Positions 1 through 12,573 of a stretch of DNA of 64,000 nucleotides are shown here, piece by piece. Where the stretch lies: NCBI RefSeq assembly GCF_016920785.2, contig NW_024609880.1, forward strand, positions 51,702,621-51,766,620, given 5' to 3'. Positions within the stretch are counted from its first letter, which is position 1; each line of letters begins with the position of its first letter. The notes under the pieces are model-generated. The model saw only the letters and a program-made list of their open reading frames with translations, made no database searches and had not been told where the DNA came from. The translations under genes were made by a program, and so were the position numbers. The stretch is from Ixodes scapularis. Taxonomy: Eukaryota; Arthropoda; Arachnida; Ixodida; Ixodidae.

Positions 1-1
1 C

Positions 2-487
2 TACGTCAACGATAACGACCTTCAGTGGCTCTACAACAACAAAGCTCTGGAGGAACTCCAGACGTCGTTCAAGGCCGAGACCATCGGAGACCACAGACAG
101 GTCCTCGACTTGGGTTGCGGCACCGGAGACTTCACTCGAAACGGACTGCTCCCTCGCTGCCTTCCGTGCCGAAGGATCGTTGCCGTGGACTCGTCGCACG
201 ACATGATCAACTACGCGAGCAAGCACTTCGCCCATCCGAACATTTGCTACGACGTCCTGGACGCTGCCGGGGACGTGTCCGGCATCGTGGAGCGGTACGG
301 GCAGTTCGACCGCGTCTACTCGTTCTTTACCCTGCATTTTGTGAAGGACCAGGAGAAGGCGTTCAAGAACATCGCCCGGCTCATGCGACCCGGCGGAGAA
401 TGCCTCTTGCTGTTCTGCTCACGCTCGACTGGGATGCAAATACTGAGAGCGATTGGGAAGATGGAACGCTGGAGGAAGCACGCTGAC
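2..487 (+). CDS. Gene 1 exon 1 (5' cut by window edge): SAM-binding domain
   Basis: Frame is set by the motif LDLGCGTGDF near 101-130, read continuously from base 2 (YVNDNDLQWLYNN...), which resembles the N-terminal PELYVxxN-type segment of the family. The exon ends after GAC at 487, just before the donor GTGAGT (488-493), phase 0. The in-frame readthrough to a stop at about 514 is intronic. The ATG is outside the window. Confidence 0.85.
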
Positions 488-3400
488 GTGAGTTCGTACC
501 CTGATTTAGTGTAGCTAGATTTCTTTTTTTTTAATGTGCTGGTGGGTTTGAGCTTCTGGTCACGCGCTTTACGCTATTTGCGCTTCAAGCGGTAATCGAA
601 AGAGGGAGAAATTAAGGGCGTGGCTGGTTATGTTCACGCTTGTTCCTTCGTGACTCATATACTGTGTTCTCATTGGCCAATGCTGCTGCCTCGCCGCTCG
701 AACGTCACGCAAAAAGACACAGCATTCACCGCAAACATGGTGACGCTGTTATCTGCAGATCCGGGACACGACTCGAGCATGTTAGGAATTATACGTAGGT
801 TTGCTTCGAACATGACTAACGAGAATCTTTGTGAGACCCATACCTATCAGGAGGGTCATAAAAGAAAGAAATGCGTCTCAGACGGTGTCTATACATACTG
901 TCTTTCGTATGATGTATTGAGAGTACGAGCGCGGTCTTAAACTGCCATGGCTATAGTGCAAACGATTACAGAAGCACGAACGAATCAGTTTGTGTCTTAA
1001 AAGACACAAACCATCCTCTAGACGTTTCTTAGAGCGCAGCTATAGGTGACCGTTTTCGGCTTGAGCTGCGTCGCCGTCGCCGTCGCCGTGGGCATAACCG
1101 CGGGCTGCATTATGGGACGTTTCCCATAACGACGTCACAGGTGACGTAGCGTGTGACGTCACTAGGGTCACGAGTGACGTCAGGAGGGTGGGAGAGGGTA
1201 GGAGGGGGAGGAGAAGGGGAGGAGGAGAAGGAGTAAAGTGGAAATTTGGGCCAGTTGGTTCATGTTCAGAATATAAAGCGCCAAAAAAACGACAGGACAA
1301 AGAGGACCAATCGGCCGGGCTGGTAGATGTGTCAATGATTGTGCACGGGAACATGCGGCAGCTATGAGAGCAAGCCCGTGTCTGGTAATCTCGCTGTTGA
1401 TTGTAGTCGTTGCCCGTGCTCACCAGTTCTGTATGATGTAAAGGTTCTGGCGAAATATAAAGAAAAAAATATGCCAAGAAGTGCACGAGGCGTTCGAGAT
1501 TAGGGCAAAGGGAGACGAATGCGTTGGTAAACCTTCCCTTGCCCTCTCAGGGAAAGAGTTTGAATTTATCAAGGGGTCTTATCGGTTGATGTGATGAATA
1601 GGCGTTTCTAACGGCCTATATATCATGTGTTTTTTCATAAATAAACTTTAGCTGCGAGTGCGCCTCGTCTTGTTTACTCTCCTCTTTGTCGTGTCGTGTT
1701 TTTTTTTTTTTTTGCGCTGTATATTTTGAGGACTGTGAGGAGAAGGAGAGGAGGCGGGGAGGGGGAGGGACGGGAGAGAAGGAGGAGGAGGGGCGTACGC
1801 TCCTTTCTGTACCCTCCCCTCCTCTTCAAGAGCTGCGCTCTAATTCTGCATTACAGGGAATTGTAAACGTCTTTCATTTTTTTATTGCTCTTGCAAGTTT
1901 CCGGATTGGGTCGCCATTGAACGAACAGACTTATTCCCTCCAATTTTGTTGCATATTAAAAAGAGTAACAAATATGATATTAAAATAATACTCACTTATG
2001 CGATTTTTTTTATTAATCATAGCAAATCGAGAAATCTTTTCCTAAGAAAAACGACGATTGAAATATTTTTTTTTTAAATGAAAGAGTGACAAAAAGCGGA
2101 ACTTTATTTGCACGGAAGTTACTCTAAGATTTTTCATAGAAATTATAAGGTTGTGCTCATACTTTGGCTGACATACCAATCCTGTAACTCTAGATGTAGA
2201 TCTGCGCAGTGCCCCGTGCCCAAATGAACTGTGGACAAACGGTGTTGGGTTCATGTACAATACATTTGAGTATTTCAATTGGCCAACTCGGGAAGATTTT
2301 CACGTTGAATTAAAATGGCCGTGATATAATAATGATCCAGTGTTGCTTCCTCAGCTATGCGAAAGTTTGGTTCCCGCAAGCGTGGACCTTGAAGACAAAG
2401 AGGACATCGAGGCCTACGTCTCGGGACTTCTCAGTGCTGCCAACCTGAAGCCGACGACATGCAAGGTCACTGTCGAGCGCAGGAAAAATATCGTCTTGGA
2501 CGATCTAATCCGTGAGTGTCTCGCAAATATCTATAGGGAGTAATCACTGGCGGCCATAGCTCTGTGCGCTAGAGCCACTAAATGAGCTGCGCTTAGAGTA
2601 TCGGCACTCCGTTCCCCGACATTGTTGTGGGCGCCGCCATTTTGGCTCGTATGCAGAACAGACGCAACGGCCGATCGTCATGATTCAAAAGTGCGACTTC
2701 CTCAGCATTAGATTCGGTGTTAGGAAGGTCATATAATATTGCTTTGCTCTGTCGCGAACGGTTTAAACATTTTTGGAGGGCGGCAAAGCATTTCCTGTGA
2801 TTTCAGATAGAGCTTCAGATAACTGGCAACCATGATTTTAAGCCACAATATGGCCAAGTGTCGTTACTCTGAAGCGTAGCTCATTTAGTGGCACTAGTGT
2901 GCGCGATTGCTGAGCGCGTGCTGATGGCGAGCTTCCACGGTTCTTTTGCAACGTGCATTCCGCACCATCAAGAGTGCCGGTGTTAGCAGCGTATTGATGA
3001 GAGCTCGTTCTGAGCATGCGCTTTAAACAGCGCCCACAAATATGGCGTCCAGTGAATACTCCGTATAGGCACCGCGTCCCGATTAATAGAAAGCATTCGC
3101 TGGCGGCAGTATTAGTACAGTGTACTAGAATACTTGGGTAGTGTTGGGACCGAAGGGGCTCGCCCGAAACGCGTGGTATTGATCGCGACAGGTTTCGACA
3201 CCGGCGCGTTATCCAGAAGGTGTGCGCATGCGCGGTTGCACGCGCGAAAATATGAATATTAGGTGCCGCTTTGGTGGAGTGCACATAGGATTTCTCACAT
3301 AGCTACGACCTGCCAGCGGTCGTACCGCGGCATCAATTACGCTGCGGCACGATCGTTAGCAACATGATGCTTCAATGTATTGGACAGTACAAGCTACATT

Positions 3401-6400
3401 ACCCTTCCTTTACATAAAAACAATTGCGGCTTTAAAGAAGCGGACTGCAAGTTATTTCAGCGTAGAATTAGCTGCGACTTTCCGTTTGTCGGATGGTGAG
3501 CATTTTAAATGAAGTGCTCATTTCCTTGGTCACAAAGGCCCAACATTAGATATTTGAAAGGGACATTTAAAACTCAAAAGCAGTTTCTTTTCTTTTTTTT
3601 TTCCTATCTTATATTATAATGGAACGAAACGGCACATACTAAAGTCCGAGATTGTTTTCATATGTTTATAATACCGCAGGTTAGAGTGTCTTCATACACA
3701 CGCGCGCTTTTGCTTGAGTGGTGACATCTCAGCCATTTTTCCGCCCAATCGTTTTTTTTATGCATTTTGAAGTGCGCGCAATCCGGTGTCACTCAGCTCG
3801 AGCGCGTAGCTTTGGCTGATGCATAGACGCCATCTTACCGCCCAAGCCACGCACCGAGTGCGCGAGAGCGTCACGCGCTGGTACATTCCGGACAACAATG
3901 GATGTCTTCACCCTGAGACAGACAGACATCTAGGCACCCTACCGCAGGTTAACTTCTCTGTCTTCTTTTCTGCCCGTCTTCTTTTTCTGGACCTTAATCA
4001 GCTCGCTTCACTTGTCACTCATTCTTGTGTTCATTTATGCGACGAACCACCCAAGCGACGGTCGCAAAGGGTGAGAATCTTTTATTTCTTCATGGCTACC
4101 ACGACCATCCGAGGACCACCCGACGTTCACTTCTAAGAAATGGCTTAGAAGCCGTGACAATTTTTATCACGCATTTTAACATTTAACTTAAGTCCAAAAG
4201 CTGAGACAACGTGGGCTGAACAAGTAATGCTTTATCAGATTCAAAGAAAACAAGCAACTATTTCGCATCATTTTGAGCAGAAAACATCAGCACACGTAGA
4301 TCAGGCAAGGAAAAAGTTGTAATTGTTTACGGCACGGCATTGAAATAAAGGTTACAATCTGCAGTGCATACATGGTTACAATATGCAGCGCATTATCATC
4401 TTGAGGGTAACCCCATCTGAAACCTACACGCTCATAACAATACATTTAACAGACAGCTGATTTCTGACAACCAGGTAAGTCTCGCCCGAGCTGGGTATTC
4501 GAAGGGAAAGACCCATGGTTCCACAGGAGGCGTATCTGGTTCACGCAGACATACAGGGTGTTTTTGTTTTATTCTTTACAGAACTTTACATATTTTACAA
4601 AAAAAGGATGCGGCAAATATGTGGATACCGTCTTTCGTTATACCTGTAGGGCTCAGTGGACAATAAATGGGTGAATAACCGTTGCAATGTTTCATAATTA
4701 ACCAAAGTCTGTTAGTTGACTTGTTTATTAACGGCTTAATTGGCCATGGTGCAATTGCAGTTTTAAAACGAGTCATTATTAAAGGCAAACACAGTTTCGG
4801 CAATTCGCGAAAAGGCAACAAGATTTGCGAAATTTATCGTAAAAGTTTGCCCTTCTTCGCTTGATTCAGAAACCGCGTTATGGAAATAATAAGTAGAATA
4901 GTAACTTAGTCGTCTTGATGTCTGGCGCCGGCGGGTCCATCGAAGACAGTGTCACGCTGTCGAGTTAGTGACGAGAGGAAAGAAACAACTGTGTCATTCT
5001 TCTACGCATCAATATCAGCACAACCTCATTCGTGCTTTCAGTGCGCGGTTTTTTAATTAAGCGAAGAAGGGCAAAATTTTAGCGATGAAGATCTCAGTAC
5101 AGAACGAGCGGGTTGGTAGAGATAATTAAGCTTGAGGAGGAAAAGAAAAAGGGACGGACAAACACAACAAAAACGACCGCCTTGTTGCTTTCGCTGAAAG
5201 CTCGTTGTTTGTTCGCGAACTTTCTAAATTGGGCTGGCCTTTAATAATGGTTCCCTACCGCAAAAACTAAAAAAAAAAAAAGATCTGAAAATACCGATTT
5301 TTTTTATGTGCCCTATAGTCTGTTTCACATTATGTTGTACCGCGGGAAAGGCTACAAGCTCGAGCTCCTTGCTCTAGGGCACATCTGAGCGGCACACGCT
5401 CTCGCGCACCAAGGGCAGCTGCCAACGCTATGAACTCGCGCTTCTAGCCTTCGCTGCGGTACAACATAAGGCGAAACGGAGTGTATAAAATCGTGGTACC
5501 GACACGTGCACCGCTCAAAGTAAAAAAAAAAAAAAAAAAAAAAAAAGGCGGGCTGCGCAATTTTTTTTTGGATAACTCGACTACAGCGCCGCCACGAACT
5601 GCCAATACACGCGCCCTCACGAGCTCCCGTTGCCGAGCCGCTCCGGTCCCAACACTACCCAAGTATTCTAGTACACTGTATCCTGAGGCCGAGATAAATT
5701 ATCACTTGCGCTCGCTGCGCCACTGCGCTCTTCCGGCCGTCTGCGAGCGAAACGGCGGGTGCGACAGCGGGCATGTGTGTGGTAAGGTGGTGGGGGGAAC
5801 AAAAAATTACACTTGTCGTCCCTCTTTTGGAATTGATTTACTCTAGTCTATCGCGTAGAATCACGTAGACAAAACGCTGGCTGGTGAAGAAAAACGTATT
5901 TCAGTATCTTAAATTGCAGCTGCATAATCGTTTTTGAAAATCACATAAAAATATGTTGCAGGTTGTTTCTGTTTGATTAAGTGCATGCACAAAGTAGGAC
6001 ATCGTAAAATATAGGCCAAAATCTGTATAACGGATTTCGTCCAGCTCCAAGGTATTTACTTTTTTTTTTTGTTTTCCTTGATCACAGCTCTTTAAAAAAA
6101 CGATTACCATACATGTTACTCAGAAGGTTTTGTAACCTTCATTGGTATGAAAAGGCTCAAAAATGTATTTTCTTTATTACTAAGCCCACGTGTTTGTTTC
6201 AAACAAAACAAGTTGCTAACAAGACATCAGTGTTTTATTTACAAATTTATAGTCTTAATAAAGTGGGACAAACAGTCTTATATTTGTCAGGAGAAGGAGC
6301 TTGAAACTTGATCGAAAGAATATTCGCAGAGGACAATGTCAGACACAAAAGATTAATAGTCGGCGTGGAAGTTCAACTGCACTATACAAGAAGACCGGGA

Positions 6401-9400
6401 TCAAGGAGGCACCACGCAAAACTATGCGCTGGTTAACGGCGTCAAAGGGGTACCCGCGCCAAACAGTGTGTCGCAACCGTAGCATCAAGCTTTGTTCCAA
6501 TCGGCAGAAGTCCGGATCAGGGGTTCCTGAGGCGCAGTAAAACTTACAAAAGAATACCACGTCGATTTCCCCTGACCCGCGACCACGGCTCTCATCCCAT
6601 GTGGAAAGAAATTATAGGGCGCAGCCACGAAGGATGGCTCGGCCCGAAGCCACTTCCATTCACCTCTCATGGCTTTCCCCAATTTGTGTGCAGGGGCGCT
6701 GTGGAGGGGACGCCGTGATATGGCTACTTTGATGCGCCTCCAAACGTGTTCGATGATATTTTGATCGGCTCCTTTTGGGGGCCAAGGCAGCTTCGTCAGG
6801 CAGCGCTCCTCGACGAGATACGAGCGTGACTGCGCATTTTCCACTTCGGCGCTTTTTTGAGATATGCGCTGAAATGTATGTTAGCTGAAAACGTGAACAT
6901 TGAACTACACGTCCCACACACCGTGGTGGTGGTTCTGTCGGCCAATATTTTCGCTAGCAGACGGCCGGAAGAGCGCAGCGGCGCAGTGAGCGCAAATGAG
7001 AATTGATCTCGGCCTCAGGGTGCACCGTGTTTACGGAATACGGAGCGATGCGACAGGCGGCGCAGGTAGTACCGTGAACAGGCCGGAGCTCTGTTTCAGC
7101 TCATATTGTCCGCGATAGTACCTGACTATGTTTATTTAGAGCATAGTCTAGAACACAGAATGAGATGCTGCTTCTCTTCAGTCGTCGATGGAATGTTCGA
7201 GAGCGCGCGCCATATCACTTCATCCTCGGCCAGCCGCCACGAGAGCGCAGGATCCAGGGAGAGCTGGCTGTTAGTCAACATACATAACAGTGACGTTTGG
7301 TGTAGAATGCCATAGCCCTTGTCTTGTAGGTTGTATTAGTGGTACTATATGCACAAAAACGTCTGGGCTGACGTGCTAGAAATAGCGTTTTAGCCGAGAC
7401 TGCGGAAACGAATGCACGGTCAAAGACATTGCACGAGCTGAGCGAAACTCGATCAAGCCGCCTCTCAACATACTTACGCGCCCCACCCTTTGCACTGCCT
7501 TCTTTCACCCAGTCTCAGCTAAGGCGCTGTTCTAGCAAGCCGGCCCAGAAATCGCTTTGAACAATCCGCTTCAAAAGCGCCATCCTTAAACAGTAGAAAC
7601 GAGTCTTTTTGGATTTTTCACCTAAATTTGGTTCTTTCGCGCACCCTCCCAACGTAAAGTATGGCCACTAAACGAGCGTTCATCTCCCGCTAGATTTGGC
7701 GGAAATTATGCCCTCACTGCAAGACTTTCAAAGCTTTCTATGTGAGACCCACTGATATCTATCGTATGGATGGAGGATCGATGCTTGTCTTGCTGGGGAC
7801 AAGCGGCACCACCGGCAGCCATATCCATCGCTTGACAGAATCTAATGCATGGGACTCTATCGAAGAAACTGGGAAAAGTGTCATTTTTTACCTTAGTTGG
7901 CTCTTCTCGACGATGAAGTTTTAGCGTGTTTTGGGGGGAACAACAGTTAATATTCTGGGCGCAAATATCAAAAGCGTTTTAAAACCAATGTTTCTAAAAT
8001 AAATGATTCGTGGTTTAGGATCAAGAGTTGTGACTTTGTTGGGCGTAAGCTGTGATGCGGTTCAATAAGACACGAATTGTCGAAAGTCAATATGCAATTT
8101 TTCGTGATCTCGAAGCCATCAGAGTTTAGCAGACGATGAGTTAGAAGGCGTTTACTAGAGACATTTGCATCGTTTCAAGCGCTTGTACAGAATACTTTTG
8201 GTGTAAGGTTTTGCTTTGTACTGCAGTGAGGGCATCTGTGACAGACTAGAACTCGAAACATGTCTCTCATCTATTGAATGTGTCATTTATTTAGCAACTG
8301 AAGTAAGCGATGCCGGCACAGTGGGTTGTGCTCCGGTACACTTGATGTTTCAAATCGGCGTTCGAACGTTTCAAAATACCGATTGGATTTCCAAACACCC
8401 GATTTAATGATTGCAGCCCATCATAAAATACTCGCCATCGAGCACTGCGTAGAGGCTTCAGTATTCCTACTTTTTTTGTGTGTGTTTCTCCCATAGACTT
8501 GCATGTATTGCTTGTTGTCAAGCCATGGCCACCGGTGGTGCCACCGGTGGTGCCACCGATGGAATCTCGACCTGCGATCCAGCCTAGTACAATAGAGATC
8601 AGTGAGAAGCCCTACAGAAGTCAGGACGCCACACGTGCCTCCGTAAACCAAGGACGCGATGTTGTATACTTTGTATATACGCGATGTTGTATACCCCTTC
8701 TCCAGGGATTATTTTCGTCAATCTTGTCCAACTCGCTTGCACCTTTGCATTTAATTGCATTATAATTATAAGGATTAGTCAGTTCTGCAGTTGTGTTGAG
8801 GGAGTGAATATTAAGTTAGTGACGTAGGCTGTCGAGCGCATCACAGCTAAGGAATGCGTTTCTATCGTTTTCAATTATTATGGTGTGTTTTGTTTGGTAT
8901 TTCAAAGTTTTTGTTTCTGTATAATCAGTCATTTATCATTACACGAGGTTGCAAAGCTCGCTCTTGCGAAGTTCGTACCACTCAACAATAAATGAGAGAA
9001 AAAAAAAACGGAATATGTCCAGTTTATTTGGCAAAGCACTCGGCAGATAATATCGTTTTTGAGTTTGAATCCTGCCAAAGGGGGTTGTTTCTTTTAATAT
9101 TGTTCCCTAGGGGCATGACGTTTTTCGGTGTCGGTTTTTGAGTAGAACCGCCCGCTACATCCGGCCGTTAGAGCCGGTTGTTATAGCCAAACGCTAAGAA
9201 CTCTAGAGAAATCAGCTAACAAAACACATATTATGTGTTAATACAATTTTGTTTTTTCCAATCCACAGGTTTCCACCTGAGCGTTTGTCCCGTTTTGCCT
9301 TTGCTGACAGAGGAAGAAAAGGCTGATTTGGCCGAGGACATCGCCCAGCAACTTGGCAAGTGGATGGCCGAAGAGGAGTTGGGGTCATTCTGGATCGGTG

Positions 9401-9441
9401 CACAAGCGGTTCTCGTGCACGCCTTTAAGCCGAGCGCATGA
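2..9441 (+). CDS. JHAMT-like SAM methyltransferase, gene 1 (5' partial; exons 2-487, 2355-2511, 9269-9441)
   Basis: Class I SAM-dependent methyltransferase of the juvenile hormone acid O-methyltransferase-like family, which transfers a methyl group to a carboxylate; the true substrate in ticks is not known. Three exons join with consensus GT-AG sites in phases 0 and 1; the phase-1 join makes an Arg codon (C|GT). Exon 1 carries the SAM motif LDLGCGTGDFTR, the VDSSHDM acidic loop and the FTLHFV core strand. Exon 2 starts LCESLVP and exon 3 ends at TGA 9439-9441. About 16 N-terminal codons lie before base 1, judged against the 178-codon exon 1 of genes 2 and 3. Introns are 1867 and 6757 bp. No stop or frameshift is seen, so the gene looks intact. 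Family assignment is from motif recognition and from similarity to genes 2 and 3, not a search. Confidence 0.85.
1131..1182. promoter_or_regulatory. Cluster of CRE-like TGACGTCA motifs in gene 1 intron 1
   Basis: Four TGACGT-type half or full sites occur within about 50 bp: GACGTCAC, TGACGTAG and two full palindromes TGACGTCA. Such sites bind CREB/ATF-type bZIP factors in animals. The cluster sits 640 bp into intron 1. A regulatory role is inference; the motifs themselves are plain. Confidence 0.4.
1240..1312 (+). repeat. Hairpin-retroposon family, copy 1 (leader only)
   Basis: Contains GGGCCAGTTGGTTCATG followed by AAAGCGCCAAAAAAACGACAGGACA. This is the same layout (GGGCTAGTTGG leader, spacer, AGCGCAAAAAAGACAAGGAC) as copies near 30.42 kb and 58.85 kb. 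The right arm of the hairpin is not seen here, so this copy is probably truncated. Confidence 0.45.
2355..2511 (+). CDS. Gene 1 exon 2
   Basis: The acceptor TTGCTTCCTCAG ends at 2354 and the donor GTGAGT begins at 2512. The 157-nt length is identical to gene 2 exon 2. The encoded segment LCESLVPASVDLEDKED...LDDLI matches gene 2's ICHNFIPPSQDLEGSD...LESLV in position and pattern, including a conserved CKV. It ends in phase 1. Confidence 0.85.
3115..3160 (-). repeat. Inverted copy of 5636-5681
   Basis: The string around ACTAGAATACTTGGGTAGTG followed by TTGGGACCG is the reverse complement of 5636-5681 with few differences. It is a dispersed repeat terminus of unknown family. Confidence 0.55.
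5311..5488. repeat. Foldback element (MITE-like) with about 75-bp inverted arms
   Basis: The left arm, with GTTTCACATTATGTTGTACC, is the imperfect reverse complement of the right arm, with GGTACAACATAAGGCGAAAC. Similarity continues inward on both sides (GCTACAAGCTCGAG versus its complement). There is no coding capacity. GAAACGGAGTGTATA also recurs near 30999, suggesting a family. Confidence 0.5.
5636..5746. repeat. Dispersed repeat with inverted copies at 3115-3160 and 6957-7021
   Basis: The first part (about 5636-5681) matches 3115-3160 inverted. The adjoining part (5682-5746, CTGAGGCCGAGAT to GGCCGTCTG) matches 6957-7021 inverted at close to 90 percent by eye. The two halves occur joined here and apart elsewhere. 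Confidence 0.5.
6485..6845 (-). pseudogene. Tc1/mariner transposase C-terminal fragment
   Basis: The - strand reads LPWPPKGADQNIIEHVWRRI then RPLHSAPAHKLGKAM and FFPHGMRAVVAGQGKSTWY. This is the familiar end of Tc1-type transposases (LPWPPxSPDLNPIEHxW, then a tail ending in RRMxAVI). In such enzymes the second catalytic Asp precedes NAxxH; here the residue before NAQSRS reads Glu. Only the catalytic C-terminal third remains, with no inverted termini recognised. It is a fossil inside gene 1 intron 2. Confidence 0.75.
6957..7021 (-). repeat. Inverted copy of 5682-5746
   Basis: CAGACGGCCGGAAGAGCGCA to CTCGGCCTCAGG is the reverse complement of the 5682-5746 segment with scattered substitutions. 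Confidence 0.5.
7365..7548. repeat. Foldback MITE, family with copy at 58056-58233
   Basis: The ends are inverted: GGGCTGACGTGCTAGAA on the left pairs with TTCTAGCAAGCCGGCCC on the right, and AGCCGAGACT pairs with AGTCTCAGCT. A second copy with the same arms lies at 58056-58233. There is no ORF. Confidence 0.6.
9269..9441 (+). CDS. Gene 1 exon 3 (C terminus, stop TGA)
   Basis: The acceptor TTTTTTCCAATCCACAG ends at 9268. The exon is 173 nt, as in gene 2. It encodes FHLSVCPVLPLLTEEEKADL through VLVHAFKPSA and stops at 9439-9441. The hydrophobic VLVHAF strand matches VFVVFAS in gene 2, the last beta strand of the fold. Confidence 0.85.
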
Positions 9442-9717
9442 CGCCGATACGTCAGCGCACCACTAGACACTCTTCAAAATGCGCTCCCTCAAGTTGCTGC
9501 TGCTTCGAATACCTGACCCCAACATTTTTTGGTCATGCACCTTGAGCGTCAGCGTTCAACGTGTACTCGGGTTGAAAAGTACTGGACACGAGTGTTGCGT
9601 CAGCGCTCCGCGTAAACTCGGAACCAGTCTCTTAGCTCCGAAAGCGATGCCCAAATAATGGCAGCCACCAATGTTGCTTGATGCACTTTTGAAAAGGGTC
9701 TACTGAGAGCCTCAAGG

Positions 9718-9723
9718 AATAAA
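9718..9723 (+). terminator. Poly(A) signal of gene 1
   Basis: AATAAA lies 277 nt after the gene 1 stop codon on the same strand. It is the first canonical hexamer downstream and so the likely 3' end signal; cleavage was not observed. Confidence 0.55.
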
Positions 9724-10079
9724 GCCACATGGTACCTCTAAACTGGTTACAAACGAAGAGCATTCATACACGTCTTGAATTTGCTTAAAAGGCCGATTAG
9801 CCTGGACGATAAGCTCACTTTTGTTTGGTTTCAGTGACGAACTTTTTTTCTTTTTACCTCTCTCCCTCTTCAATGCCCTTAGTTTGCCACTGCATGCCTC
9901 GGTCTGACGTCACAGTCACTGCCATTGTGGTGACCTTGCTGCTGAGAGCGTACCTTCTGCGCATGCAAGTTTCGCAGGCACGAATTAGTTTTTCATGCAT
10001 GCACACGTAAGAACATGCACCAGCATGATGAGATGACGTATTACCCGGCATTACCTTCCTCACGCCTGCGGGAAGGCAA
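9724..10079. other. Intergenic, nothing recognised
   Basis: Follows the gene 1 poly(A) signal. No coding, RNA or repeat signal was identified before the DNA transposon-like element that starts at 10082. Confidence 0.5.
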
Positions 10080-10714
10080 TGCACTCTTAGAAAAAAGGGT
10101 CAGTATAGTCCTCCCTAAAGGGAGGAACGCTCTTGACACATATGTTCCTTCAGAAAGGGAGAAACTTTCGTCCCTTAAGCAGGGGAGGAAAAGTTCCTCC
10201 GTCGACTGCATCTCATTATGGCGGCCACGAATCGAGCAAATCGAGCTCGGTAAGGCTTAACGAGAACACTAAGTCCATTGCACGAAGCGAGAGGAGCAGG
10301 AAATAAAAACGTAACACGAGCTTTCCGCGAACTGTATTTATTTCCGAAGTTTCTTTACCCCTGCAGGTAAAGAAACTTACGTTTCGAAAGCATGCAGTCA
10401 CTCAGTCTTCTCATCGTCAGCACTGCGATGTTTAACGGAGACAACCGGCACTGAGTTCGCGCACTTTATGTCCTACCTTTGCTATTCCTCGAGCCACAAT
10501 TCCTTCGTCAACCGTTGCGTCAACCGCACATCACGGAGGAGTGAAAATCATTCGCCCGCAAAACCAAAAGCCGCTCTCAAAAAAAAGCAAATCCGAAGCA
10601 ACCTCTTGGCTTCTCTCAGCACGGTAACACGAAATCATGGCGTAGCCGCGTAGCGTAAAAGGATGTTAAATCGCTTGCCACCAGATGGCAGGGTCAAGCA
10701 GAGTAATCGCACGT

Positions 10715-11200
10715 AGCTAGGCTAGGTGGCGCTAGGTACCGCCCAATTCATGTTTTACAAAAAATATTCTATTACCTTACGCCACAATTGCGTTTCCTTT
10801 TCTTCGGAATCTCTAACACATGTAGACACGTTGCACACACTACAAACATCAGGTCAACATATATTGAACGCATACACAGGCATCGCACATAGACACATCA
10901 ATACAACAGCACACTACCCCGAACACTACACCCGTGCTCTGCGTTTCCGTCTTTTATACTGGTCATTTTGAACGTACGGAACTTTTCGGTGACTCCCTAA
11001 GCAATAAAATATATTCCCAGCATGTTGATTTTTTTCCAGCAATGTCATATCTCTGAGAGTATTTTGAATGGCTCAGGAGATTAATCTCTTATTAAAAAGT
11101 AAACGCTCGATCATGCCGTAATTATTTGAAAGCCAATAAATCAAGCCGCTCCAATGCGGTTTGAAGCCATGAGTTTGTTTCCCCACACGGCACGTCGTAG
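10715..11200 (+). repeat. 480-bp dispersed repeat, copy A
   Basis: From CTAGGCTAGGTGGCGCTAGG to about CACGGCACGTCGTA it matches 25398-25840 in the same orientation, with substitutions and small indels. Shared blocks include CTCTGCGTTTCCG and TCAAGCCGCTCCA. No coding frame is shared. The type is unknown. Confidence 0.65.
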
Positions 11201-12547
11201 CCTGTATTTCTATTGGTTTTTCTATTTGTGCTGTTCGCGCAAAGCTGCAATTGCCGTCTTGAATTAATCTCTGTAGAGCGGATATCCACTCAGCTGGAAG
11301 TGATGCTTCACGGGCACAGAAATCGCTTTCCGATCAACTTGAATGCAGTCAAAGCCGCGACTTGCGACAACTGTTAAGTGTACGGAGCTGCGCCGTTGCG
11401 AGCTCGAAAACTTCTAGCGCTCATCCCAGCGCGTCACTTAGAGGGCAGTTTCTATAGGAACCGTAATATATTCAAACAGTAAAATAAAGTATAGCGTTTT
11501 TGTTTTTTTTTGTTGTTTTTTTCGATTTTGCCTGTCTTTTTTTTTTTATGCTAAACTTCCATTATAAATATACGTACTTTCCGTCATACTTTCGTAGTGT
11601 TGTCTTTTCCCCAGAGCGTAATCGCTCTCGGGGACCGAGTCACATTGGCCACTGTACGATACGAGCTTACCGTTCAGACCAGCGTTCCAACATGACTATC
11701 CACACGTCGATCGACTGCACCTAATCCCTCAAGTGGTTTTAAACTCTTTAATGTAAAGCGGAATGTCGTCCTGCGACACCCCGCCCCCTCCGATAACAGC
11801 CCGACCAGCGGCAATGCCCGACAGTTTACGTCATCTCATCTTGTTGTTACACCACTGATACGCGAACACACGGTCACATAGGCGATAATTCCAGTCTTCT
11901 GTTCACAACCCACAACACTGCCATCACGATGTCGCTGACACGAAGAAATACAGAACCACGTTGACGATGTTGCTGACACGCAGAAGAATCACGTTGAACG
12001 CCGGTTGGCACTCGGCACGGGACAACGGAACCGAACTCAGCACGGAAGGCACCCAGGCAGCCGGCAGAAAAACCTGCCTTTCGTGGACGCAGTTCCCGCG
12101 ATTTCCATAACGCCGAATCGTCGACACAGTTCCTCGTGGTTTCGCTGCTATAGTTCCGCGTGTGTCCCGCAAATTGGAGACGGCCGTCTTACCCAGTGTA
12201 TGTAGCGCTGCTGGCACTGCTCCGGAACTTCGCTGTTTCTAGCGGCTTCGTTAGCTCGTTTGATAAAATTAGTGGTAAAAACGTCAATGCAACCGAAATG
12301 TTCTGCACGTTTGGACTAGAAGACGGAATTACAGGCGGCCTTCGCTGCCGCTGAAGCTCAATCAACTCAACATTAATTTATTAAACAACGTGCGCGATGT
12401 GCTCGAAAAACGAAACCGAAAGAAGATGGGTCGGGAGGGCGAAAGCTTTCTCCGGTCTGCCTGGAGGAGGAAAACGTCTCGGAGAACAATAAGGACTTTA
12501 ATTTTCCTTTCATCGGTCTGGGTTTGTTTATGTGTGTTTTGGTAAAC

Positions 12548-12571
12548 AAAAAAAAAAAAAAAAAAAAAAAA
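12548..12571 (+). repeat. A24 homopolymer
   Basis: On the - strand this is a T run directly after the tRNA-like sequence, where a Pol III terminator would lie. Confidence 0.8.
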
Positions 12572-12573
12572 CA

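Larger units (their letters stand above)
488..2354 (+). other. Gene 1 intron 1
   Basis: Bounded by GTGAGT and TTCCTCAG. It holds the CRE-like cluster, a GGA/GAG-rich purine tract (about 1185-1240), the hairpin-family leader, a T18 run near 1700 and another GAGG-rich tract (1740-1800). No conserved protein segment was recognised. Confidence 0.7.
2512..9268 (+). other. Gene 1 intron 2, repeat mosaic
   Basis: 6757 bp between the two supported exons. It contains the 3115-3160/5636-5681 and 5682-5746/6957-7021 inverted repeat pairs, a foldback element (5311-5488), an A25 run (5522-5546), a Tc1 transposase fragment, a foldback MITE (7365-7548) and a short GGTGCCACC tandem near 8530-8565. The remainder is AT-rich with no recognised coding sequence. 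Confidence 0.65.
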
